A DNA stretch of 21,354 nt from a virus. A program made the position numbers and the translations under genes. This document shows positions 1-5,318 of this stretch, piece by piece. Where the stretch lies: positions 1-21,354 of IMG/VR virus record IMGVR_UViG_3300048823_000126; one strand, written 5' to 3'. The notes under the pieces are model-generated. The model worked only from the letters and a program-made list of their open reading frames with translations. It was not told the DNA's origin and did not search any database. How positions within the stretch are numbered: the stretch's first letter is position 1; each line of letters begins with the position of its first letter.

Positions 1-1
1 G

Positions 2-136
2 CATTTCAACGTGGTTGGCGGCGAAATCGGCGGCGTGAAGTTTGTTTACCGGAGATCGAGCTCGATCGCGGAGGTTTGCAAGCTGCCCCGCTATCGCGAA
101 GTCTTCGGCGAAAACCAGATGCGGGCCTCTTTGTGA
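2..136 (+). CDS. 3' end of an unrecognised phage protein (partial)
   Basis: An open frame enters from the left edge and ends at TGA 134-136, giving at least 44 residues. I do not recognise the family. The visible part mixes glycine, aromatic and basic residues and ends in MRASL. It looks real because the stop overlaps the GTG of the next gene (GTGA at 133-136), the same coupling used by the next two junctions. A GTG at position 11 could be the true start, but truncation by the window edge is more likely. Confidence 0.45.
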   Translation, partial: HFNVVGGEIGGVKFVYRRSSSIAEVCKLPRYREVFGENQMRASL

Positions 137-348
137 CCTTCCGCCTCGCCGATTCCCGGATTAAGCCAGAGTGGCGGCGGAAGTACCTGGCGAAACGCAG
201 CGACGCGCAAATCCGGCTTGACCTGGTCGAAGCCTTCGACGTCATCGGCCGACTGAAGTTGAAGATCTGGTTTCTCAGTTTGGTTGTGACAGCGCAGACC
301 GGCTCGATCTGCTGGCTGGCAACGCAACTCTTTTCGAGGCTGAAGTGA
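133..348 (+). CDS. Small single-helix membrane protein
   Basis: This 71-residue protein is read from GTG 133, which shares GTGA with the stop of the previous gene; the frame could also be opened from TTG 76. Residues 1-43 are charged and probably helical (DAQIRLDLVEAFDVIGRLKL). They are followed by one hydrophobic segment starting IWFLSLVVTA and a short basic tail (SRLK). The plan of amphipathic helix then C-terminal membrane anchor resembles XhlA-like phage lysis accessory proteins, but I see no diagnostic motif, so that is only a suggestion. It overlaps the next gene by four bases (GTGA 345-348), which implies translational coupling. Confidence 0.55.
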   Translation: MTFRLADSRIKPEWRRKYLAKRSDAQIRLDLVEAFDVIGRLKLKIWFLSLVVTAQTGSICWLATQLFSRLK

Positions 349-536
349 GATTCACCGAATTCCAGCGCTACGAACGATATAAAGCCTATTGCCTGCTTTT
401 AGGCGTGCAGCCGGCCGAGTTTTCAACCTGGCGCTACGAATCCTCAAGAATTCCCGACCTGATGGGCCTCACTCACCGCCGTATTGAACCGTTCTATCCC
501 TCGTCCGCGAAGCTGATTCCGCTGCAATCCCAATGA
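345..536 (+). CDS. Small hypothetical protein
   Basis: A 63-residue protein starting at GTG 345 and overlapping the preceding stop by four bases; its own stop overlaps the next ATG by four bases (ATGA 533-536). It is basic and rich in Tyr and Arg at the N-terminus (FQRYERYKAY). No membrane segment, signal or known motif is visible. The coupling on both sides is the main support that it is translated. Function not recognised. Confidence 0.55.
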   Translation: MRFTEFQRYERYKAYCLLLGVQPAEFSTWRYESSRIPDLMGLTHRRIEPFYPSSAKLIPLQSQ

Positions 537-802
537 GCACCGCAACCATAACTCCAGAGGTAGTGATCCTGAATCCAGATCACTTCGTCGCCGTGAAATT
601 GTCCGGCCTCAAGGTCGCAGACGTGCCCCGCTTCCTGGCTGCGCGCCGATCTACCCGAGTAAAGGGGCGTTCTGCTGCCCTGATCTGCATCGACTGTCTG
701 CACGGCCGGCACAAATTCTGCGATCACACCACCTGCCCCTGCGTGCATCACGAAGTGACGTTTGAGACGATCGTCGAATGCTTGCGGGCGGAGAAGCTGT
801 GA
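533..802 (+). CDS. Small Cys/His-rich, probable zinc-binding protein
   Basis: An 89-residue protein whose ATG overlaps the previous stop (ATGA). The N-terminal half is ordinary beta/alpha sequence. Residues about 52-73 hold a dense Cys/His cluster, CIDCLHGRHKFCDH followed by CPCVHH. The spacing C-x2-C-x4-H-x2-C-x-H-x3-C-x-C-x-H-H could bind one or two zinc ions. Clusters of this type occur in small phage and bacterial proteins of unknown role. No DNA-binding domain is evident. It closes a run of four coupled small genes, with 14 bases before the next gene. Confidence 0.65.
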   Translation: MSTATITPEVVILNPDHFVAVKLSGLKVADVPRFLAARRSTRVKGRSAALICIDCLHGRHKFCDHTTCPCVHHEVTFETIVECLRAEKL

Positions 803-816
803 GGAACTAACCCCTT

Positions 817-1215
817 ATGCTGTACGGAACTCTGACTCTCCCCTCCGCGCTGTACCCTGGCGATTCTTTCAGCTCGATCAACGCCGAGGCCTCCAATATC
901 TACCCTAGCGGCACTCCCGGCGAACGTGTCGCCCTGGCACAAACGCAGGACGGCAGCGAACGCGATATTTCGATGGAGCTGTGGTTCTCCGTGAATCCTG
1001 GCGTCTTTTCGATTGGCCTGCAAACCGCCGACACCGACATCAACGGCGCCTATCAGACCGAAGCCAGTGGCTCGATCACCACGGCAACGCAGACTGGCGG
1101 CGCCGGGCTCTACTATGCCCGCGTCGAGTTGCACGTCAAGGCGAAGTTCGCCCGGCCATACGTAACGACGCAGCCGGCGAACGCTTGCAGCATCACGGCT
1201 AAAATGAATGGCTAA
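817..1215 (+). CDS. Beta-rich virion-like protein
   Basis: A 132-residue protein with no Cys-rich motif or membrane segment. Its sequence alternates hydrophobic and small polar residues (Ser, Thr, Gly, Ala) and includes ELWFSVNPGVFSIGLQTAD and ARVELHVKAKF, which suggests a beta-sandwich. Such small proteins are commonly capsid decoration or fibre-tip domains. The start is ATG 817, preceded by a weak GAGGA. The 3' end overlaps the next gene by eight bases, so the two are probably co-translated. The family is not recognised; the virion role is inferred from composition and position. Confidence 0.65.
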   Translation: MLYGTLTLPSALYPGDSFSSINAEASNIYPSGTPGERVALAQTQDGSERDISMELWFSVNPGVFSIGLQTADTDINGAYQTEASGSITTATQTGGAGLYYARVELHVKAKFARPYVTTQPANACSITAKMNG

Positions 1216-1960
1216 ACTCCGCAACGCTTCTGCTTTTATCCTGCTCGCGGCCGTCGTCCTGGTCGTGGCTTTCCTTCCTTTGCTTTTCGGGCAGACTTCC
1301 AACCAAAACAACTTCGGCGGATCCGGCGGCGGCGGCGTCACGATTACGACCGTCTCCGGATTGAGTTCGATCCCCGGCAAAACCAAAGGGACGATCGCAA
1401 CCGTCACCGACGGAACGACGGCGACCGACTGCGCCACGGGCGGCGGCTCGATCGTCGTCGTCTGCCAATACAGCGGCTCAACCTGGGCCGCGGTCCCGCC
1501 CACGATCCCGTCGAAGCAATTCCTCACGACTCAATTCACGCAGACATTCTCGTCGGCCTTCAGCCCGGCAGCCATGGTCGGTTTGTCCTGGCCGATTGCC
1601 GGAAACACGAACTATGTGCTGCAGTGCGATTTCAATTACACCGCGAGCGCAAGCACGGCTGGCCTAAACTTCGCACTCACCGGGCCGGCGTTGCCTTCAT
1701 TGGTCACGGAAACGTGGGTCGGAAACGGCGCCTCCGCCGTAGCGACAGCAACCGCCGCCGCGCAACAAGCCGCCGCTTTCCCGACGCAGTTCGGGATGAT
1801 CGGCACAGGCATCGTGACCGCGGCGACCACCGACTGGGTTCACTTCACCGTCATCATTGAGAACGCGGCGACCGCTGGCACTTTGCAGGTGCAAGCGGGC
1901 GCGGAATCAACCGGAACCGTCACCGTCAACGCATACGCCGGCGGCTGCGTCCTCTACTAG
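1208..1960 (+). CDS. Secreted or membrane-anchored beta-rich fibre/decoration-like protein
   Basis: A 250-residue protein. It opens with a basic n-region (MAKLRNAS), a hydrophobic core (AFILLAAVVLVVAFLPLLFG) and then QTS, which is a Sec signal peptide or uncleaved anchor. A Gly/Ser linker (about residues 37-47) follows. Residues 48-90 form a small domain with TVTDGTTATDC, like phage proteins that sit ahead of fibre tips. The C-terminal 150 residues are Ala/Thr-rich beta sequence resembling jelly-roll tips of phage fibre or decoration proteins. It abuts the small terminase gene directly (TAG then ATG). A signal peptide on a virion-type protein is unusual; a host-derived surface protein is the alternative. 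Confidence 0.65.
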   Translation: MAKLRNASAFILLAAVVLVVAFLPLLFGQTSNQNNFGGSGGGGVTITTVSGLSSIPGKTKGTIATVTDGTTATDCATGGGSIVVVCQYSGSTWAAVPPTIPSKQFLTTQFTQTFSSAFSPAAMVGLSWPIAGNTNYVLQCDFNYTASASTAGLNFALTGPALPSLVTETWVGNGASAVATATAAAQQAAAFPTQFGMIGTGIVTAATTDWVHFTVIIENAATAGTLQVQAGAESTGTVTVNAYAGGCVLY

Positions 1961-2287
1961 ATGACGACCCAGAAAAAGGGGCCGGGCGGATCCCGGCCAG
2001 GCGCCGGCCGGAAAGCGAAAGCGAAGCTCCCGTACGTTCCCTCGAAAGAAGTCGCGAACGACGTCCTCGCGAGCATTGACGAAGTGGCTTACTGGCGGGA
2101 ATTTCTGCACGCGGGAAAAGTTTTAGCCACCCTGAGTGACCGGCAACGCGAAGAGGTTCGGTGGGCACTTAAAGTGTGTGTCGAGCGCGCCCGCGGCCTG
2201 CCGGCACAGCAGATCATGGCCGGCGGGAAGATCATTTTCGAACTGGTGAAACTTGGCGCAAATCGTTCTCCAGCCAAAACAATCTGA
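1961..2287 (+). CDS. terS: Probable terminase small subunit
   Basis: A 108-residue protein directly upstream of, and overlapping, the large terminase gene. The N-terminus has GGSRPGAGRKAKAK, the Gly/Arg-rich 'GRPGAGRK'-type motif typical of many phage small terminase and HTH-containing proteins. The rest is helical and charged, and ends in a helix (QQIMAGGKIIFELVKLGA). The small subunit recognises viral DNA for packaging and hands it to the large subunit. The start ATG 1961 directly follows the previous stop. The call rests on the motif and on synteny; a helix-turn-helix is not obvious by eye. Confidence 0.7.
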   Translation: MTTQKKGPGGSRPGAGRKAKAKLPYVPSKEVANDVLASIDEVAYWREFLHAGKVLATLSDRQREEVRWALKVCVERARGLPAQQIMAGGKIIFELVKLGANRSPAKTI

Positions 2288-3533
2288 GCTTGATGATCTC
2301 TTTGAAGGCCCTGCAACCTGGATTGGCTACGGCGGCTCACGTGGCGGCGCCAAGAGCGGCGGAATTGATCGCGTGTGTTTGCGGCGGCGGCTCGACTATC
2401 CCGGATCGAAAGCGGCCATTGTGCGGCGCGTCTGGGACGATGTGATGAAAAACCACGTCCAACCAATACTCGAAGCCTTCCCTGATCTCGTGCCCTTCTA
2501 CGCCAACAAGGAAATCAATATGCCAAACGGCTCGCGAATCTCGTTTATGGCGGCCGAGACCGAAGCCGACGTCACCCGCAAATTCTGGGGGCCGGAATTC
2601 ATGGACATCTTCGTCGACCAGGCGGAGCAATTCACAGAGAAAGAACTGCGGCAGATCAAGATGGCCGCCCGCGCCCCGAACCAACCCGAAGGCAAATGCA
2701 AGCTCGGACTCTTCTACAATCCCGGCGGCGTCTCGGTCGCCTTCCTGAAACGGATTTTCTACGACAAGGTTTATGAAGGCAAAGAACGCGCCGAAGACTT
2801 CGCCTTCATCCAGGCCTACGGCTGGGACAATGTCGAGTGGGCGCGTCCCGCGCTGATGTCGGACGGACTGACTGTCGAAGACTACGACTCTTGGGACGAG
2901 GCGAAGCGCTTTCAATATTTCGTCACCCGCACCCAGTACGGCCGCGATCTCGACGCGCAGCCGGAACACATTCGCATCGGCCATTTACTAGGCAGGTTCG
3001 ACCGCTTCGCGGGTCAGTATTTCGGCGCCGTCTTCGACAAAAAGAAAATGCAGCTCTCTCCGGACCAGGTACTCGCGCTGGTCAAGCCCTGGTGGACTCG
3101 CTGGTTGAGTCTCGACTGGGGCGTCTATCACCACACCGGAGTGCTCTGGCATGCGCGCGGGAAAGTTTCCGCGGAAGAGTTGCGCAAGGCGACGGGCCTG
3201 ATCTCGAAAGCTTCACCGATCGACCTGGTCGTCACCTACAAGACGCTGATGATGGAGCAGCAGAGCGAGGTCGAGATTGCCGAAGCGATCGTCAAGAACT
3301 GCAACGCCGTCGAGCGCCGCACGATCAAGTATTTCTTCATCGGCCCGATCGGCCCGGAGCGCAAAAAGAAGCTGGGCGTCGCGCAAACCGTCGAGCTGCA
3401 GATCGGAAGAGTGATGCGCAAGCACGGAATGCCGGAGCCAACCTTGGCCGACCATGACCGGATCGGCGGCTGGCGGCTGATGTACAACCAGATGCGCGAG
3501 ACTTCTCTCTGTGCCACGCAACAAGCGAGCTAA
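2253..3533 (+). CDS. terL: Terminase large subunit, ATPase and first part of nuclease
   Basis: A 426-residue DNA-packaging motor ATPase. Walker A is GGSRGGAKS at residues 27-35. A Walker B-like FMDIFVDQAEQ lies at 116-126, with Gln where Glu is usual, followed by a coupling-type motif FYNPGG at 154-159. The nuclease domain begins at about 279 with WLSLDWG (Asp288, first metal-binding acid). The TTG start at 2253 is the only ATG/GTG/TTG between the upstream in-frame TGA (2247-2249) and Walker A; it overlaps terS by 35 bases. The frame ends early at TAA 3531-3533, before the expected third nuclease motif, which is encoded in the same frame just downstream. Known families are longer than this by roughly the downstream fragment. 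Confidence 0.93.
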   Translation: MAQIVLQPKQSELDDLFEGPATWIGYGGSRGGAKSGGIDRVCLRRRLDYPGSKAAIVRRVWDDVMKNHVQPILEAFPDLVPFYANKEINMPNGSRISFMAAETEADVTRKFWGPEFMDIFVDQAEQFTEKELRQIKMAARAPNQPEGKCKLGLFYNPGGVSVAFLKRIFYDKVYEGKERAEDFAFIQAYGWDNVEWARPALMSDGLTVEDYDSWDEAKRFQYFVTRTQYGRDLDAQPEHIRIGHLLGRFDRFAGQYFGAVFDKKKMQLSPDQVLALVKPWWTRWLSLDWGVYHHTGVLWHARGKVSAEELRKATGLISKASPIDLVVTYKTLMMEQQSEVEIAEAIVKNCNAVERRTIKYFFIGPIGPERKKKLGVAQTVELQIGRVMRKHGMPEPTLADHDRIGGWRLMYNQMRETSLCATQQAS

Positions 3534-3797
3534 ATGTGGCTGATTGCCTCCGAGTGTCACGAACTGCTCGACGCGCTCCCGGTGTTGGTGGCCGATCCCG
3601 ATCGGGACGGCGACATCATCAAGACCGATTCGGTCGCGGACGACATCGCGGACACGGCGCGCTACGGCTTGAAATCGATGCTCGCGCCTTCCGGGAAGCC
3701 GCGGGAAGTGGAGCGGCAAGAAGTGCTGCAAGCGTATGACGACCGGATCGACAGAATCCGCCGTCTGCGGAACCCTGGCCCTGAAACCACACCTTGA
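3534..3797 (+). CDS. terL: Terminase large subunit, C-terminal nuclease segment (separated by a stop)
   Basis: An 87-residue frame beginning with ATG immediately after the TAA that ends the preceding frame, in the same reading frame. It carries the usual end of phage large terminases: a WLIASECHELLDALPVL stretch, then DPDRDGD, then DSVADDIADTARYGL, whose Asp residues supply the last nuclease metal ligand. It therefore belongs to TerL, not to an independent family. The TAAATG junction would allow terminating ribosomes to restart, giving a two-chain nuclease. Readthrough, a point mutation, or compensating indels or assembly error are alternatives. No Shine-Dalgarno is evident before this ATG. 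Confidence 0.85.
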   Translation: MWLIASECHELLDALPVLVADPDRDGDIIKTDSVADDIADTARYGLKSMLAPSGKPREVERQEVLQAYDDRIDRIRRLRNPGPETTP

Positions 3798-3963
3798 CCG
3801 CATCGATGACCAACGGCTCGCTGAAGTTTCCGACGAAGCGATGGTTTCCGAGATGGTGCAGCGCCGCTACCTGGCTGACCTGCGACTGAAAGACAAATGG
3901 AAGAAACAAAACAACGGGAAGAAACGAAAGCTCCGGTTCCAGCGGCCGCGGTCGATCAAGTAA
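3736..3963 (+). CDS. Small charged hypothetical protein (uncertain)
   Basis: A 75-residue frame overlapping the end of the terminase by 62 bases and the next gene by 67 bases. The centre looks like a genuine amphipathic helix (LAEVSDEAMVSEMVQRRYL) and the end is strongly basic (KKRKLRFQRPRSIK). Without it there would be a gap of about 100 bases in a genome that otherwise has almost none. The first 20 residues may not be translated; ATG 3841 or 3853 are alternative starts. A competing 27-residue frame from ATG 3806 also covers the gap. No family recognised. Confidence 0.4.
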   Translation: MTTGSTESAVCGTLALKPHLDRIDDQRLAEVSDEAMVSEMVQRRYLADLRLKDKWKKQNNGKKRKLRFQRPRSIK

Positions 3964-4154
3964 AGCTGATCGCGAAGCTGCAGCGTCGTCTGCAGATGAA
4001 CAACCAAGCTTATAAATCGGGCGAGAAAGCGAAGCGTTTCAGTTGGGCAAGACTCTCCCCTTTTTACGACGATCCGATTGCCGACGCGTTTTTCTTTGCC
4101 GGCTTCGATGGCATTCCCTGGATGAAAGCAATCCGTGGTGAATTTGATTCCTAG
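3897..4154 (+). CDS. Small hypothetical protein
   Basis: An 85-residue protein starting at ATG 3897 with a weak GAAAG upstream. The N-terminus is acidic and hydrophilic (MEETKQREETK). A Lys/Arg-rich helix with MNNQAYKSGEKAKRFSW follows, and the end is aromatic (FFFAGFDGIPW). No signal, membrane span or metal-binding motif is visible. It overlaps the next gene by about 20 bases. It lies in the accessory block between terminase and portal. Function not recognised. Confidence 0.6.
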   Translation: MEETKQREETKAPVPAAAVDQVKLIAKLQRRLQMNNQAYKSGEKAKRFSWARLSPFYDDPIADAFFFAGFDGIPWMKAIRGEFDS

Positions 4155-4494
4155 CTTTGCAGTCGCCGGGATGACCTGCATCCTGCTCGGCTTTTGTTGC
4201 CTGCTCGTCTGGCGCATCGCCGAATACGTGAAAGCTCTCCCTGTACAGCGCGGCTCGATCCGCAGGCCGCAGCCAGTGGCACAGCCGTCAGCCGCATCCC
4301 CTGGGCCGGCTGTGCCACTCTCCGAGGTCCCGAGAATGTGCCCGCAGTGCGGGGCAGGAACGATCGTCGGCGATAAGCCCTGCGATTTTTGCGATTACGA
4401 ACGGCCGAGAGCGATCCGCCGAGGCCGCGAAAGTTTCACCGCCATCAAGCGGAGAGTTGAGAACCAAATTCCAGTCCTGAGGACAACACAATGA
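4135..4494 (+). CDS. Membrane-anchored zinc-ribbon protein
   Basis: A 119-residue protein from GTG 4135 (GTG 4138 is equally possible). Residues about 6-25 form one membrane helix (FAVAGMTCILLGFCCLLVW). A Pro/Ala-rich linker (about 38-64) follows, and then a four-Cys zinc ribbon, MCPQCGAGTIVG...CDFCDYE, at about 68-89. The C-terminal tail is basic. The plan is that of a tail-out membrane protein presenting a zinc ribbon, probably in the cytoplasm. No known phage function is attached to it. Its stop overlaps the next start by four bases (ATGA 4491-4494), indicating coupling. Confidence 0.7.
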   Translation: MVNLIPSFAVAGMTCILLGFCCLLVWRIAEYVKALPVQRGSIRRPQPVAQPSAASPGPAVPLSEVPRMCPQCGAGTIVGDKPCDFCDYERPRAIRRGRESFTAIKRRVENQIPVLRTTQ

Positions 4495-4796
4495 GCGACG
4501 AAAAAGAAATAGTGAATGCGCTGGCCGAAAAAGAAGAGGCACAGCGCAAATCGTTTGTCGAAACCTTGCACCTCAACCACGGCAAGAAGCCCGCGCTTTC
4601 GATCTCGGTAGAAGAACGCGAAAAACAGATCGCCGCCGACGAAAAAGAGCGCGACGAATGGCAGAAAGATCATCCCGGCGAGGGCCTGCGCAAGTTCCAC
4701 GAGGAACGCGAGAAGAAACGCACCGCCGAGCCCGACATCACCAAAGCCCTCGACGCCGCCAAACAAGCACCCGCGGACGATAAAACTTCCGCCTAG
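4491..4796 (+). CDS. Highly charged helical hypothetical protein
   Basis: A 101-residue protein dominated by Glu, Lys, Asp and Arg, with long stretches expected to be helical or coiled-coil (ISVEEREKQIAADEKERDEW). It has no Cys, membrane segment or signal. It is coupled to the zinc-ribbon gene by an ATGA overlap. The charge pattern would suit a scaffold-like or nucleic-acid mimic role, but that is speculation; I do not recognise a family. The hairpin at 4815-4838 follows its stop by 18 bases. Confidence 0.7.
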   Translation: MSDEKEIVNALAEKEEAQRKSFVETLHLNHGKKPALSISVEEREKQIAADEKERDEWQKDHPGEGLRKFHEEREKKRTAEPDITKALDAAKQAPADDKTSA

Positions 4797-4814
4797 CTTC
4801 AACGGTCGAGCCCC

Positions 4815-4838
4815 TGCCCCGGTATCCACTCCGGGGCA
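4815..4838 (+). other. Perfect GC-rich hairpin between genes
   Basis: TGCCCCGG (4815-4822) is exactly complementary to CCGGGGCA (4831-4838) around an eight-base loop. It lies in the 69-base gap between two + strand genes and 27 bases before the next ATG. There is no T-tract after it, so it is not a standard intrinsic terminator; a processing site, RNA stabiliser or attenuating stem is possible. Confidence 0.6.
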
Positions 4839-4865
4839 CAGTTCAGCAGCAAGAAGGAAAACATC

Positions 4866-5258
4866 ATGGCAGACGCCAGTAAGTACCGCATGAATCCGCA
4901 GGTCGCGAAGATGCACGGCGACGGCGGCCAGCGCCCGGACAAAGGCATTCACAAGCCCGATCCCGGCGAGCAAGAACCGAAAGACGGAACCCACCCCGAC
5001 CACGTCGAGCTGCACGGCAAAGAGCCCGGCCCGTTCAAGACGCTGCACCACATGGGCAACGGCGAGCCACCCGAGGAGCGCCACCACAACACACTCCACG
5101 AAGCCCACCACGCCATGAACGATCACGTCGGCAAGGACGGCTGCTCAGGCGATGGCAACTGCGAACACGAGCCGGTCAACGATGAATTCAACGATGCCGG
5201 CGAAGAGGCAAAGCCCGGCGACGGCCCTGGCGCAGAGATCGCGCAATCCGGTTACTAG
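4866..5258 (+). CDS. His-rich, disordered hypothetical protein
   Basis: A 130-residue protein with 14 His and many Gly, Pro, Asp, Glu and Asn but very few bulky hydrophobic residues, so it is probably intrinsically disordered. His pairs recur (TLHHMG, ERHHNT, EAHHAMNDH), and CSGDGNCEHE near residue 91 adds two Cys. It could bind Zn, Ni or Cu, or be a flexible virion protein. The start is ATG 4866, with AAGAAGGAAA upstream at a rather long spacing. It follows the 4815-4838 hairpin. No family recognised. Confidence 0.65.
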   Translation: MADASKYRMNPQVAKMHGDGGQRPDKGIHKPDPGEQEPKDGTHPDHVELHGKEPGPFKTLHHMGNGEPPEERHHNTLHEAHHAMNDHVGKDGCSGDGNCEHEPVNDEFNDAGEEAKPGDGPGAEIAQSGY

Positions 5259-5318
5259 ATTTTTCAGGCACTCAGTTTTTACTATCCGGGCCTCCAGCCC
5301 TCAAGGAGCACTAAACCA

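Noticed and set aside
748-1527. 259-residue - strand frame
   Set aside because: Covers two coherent + strand genes and shows no recognisable domain; typical antisense shadow.
3480-3560. Genome-wide TAA recoding to explain the split terminase
   Set aside because: Several genes end properly at TAA, for example the capsid gene and those ending at 7512, 13575 and 19556, so reassignment of TAA is not supported.
3806-3889. 27-residue + strand frame after the terminase
   Set aside because: Short, Trp/Cys-rich and without a ribosome binding site; the overlapping frame at 3736-3963 has more protein-like sequence.
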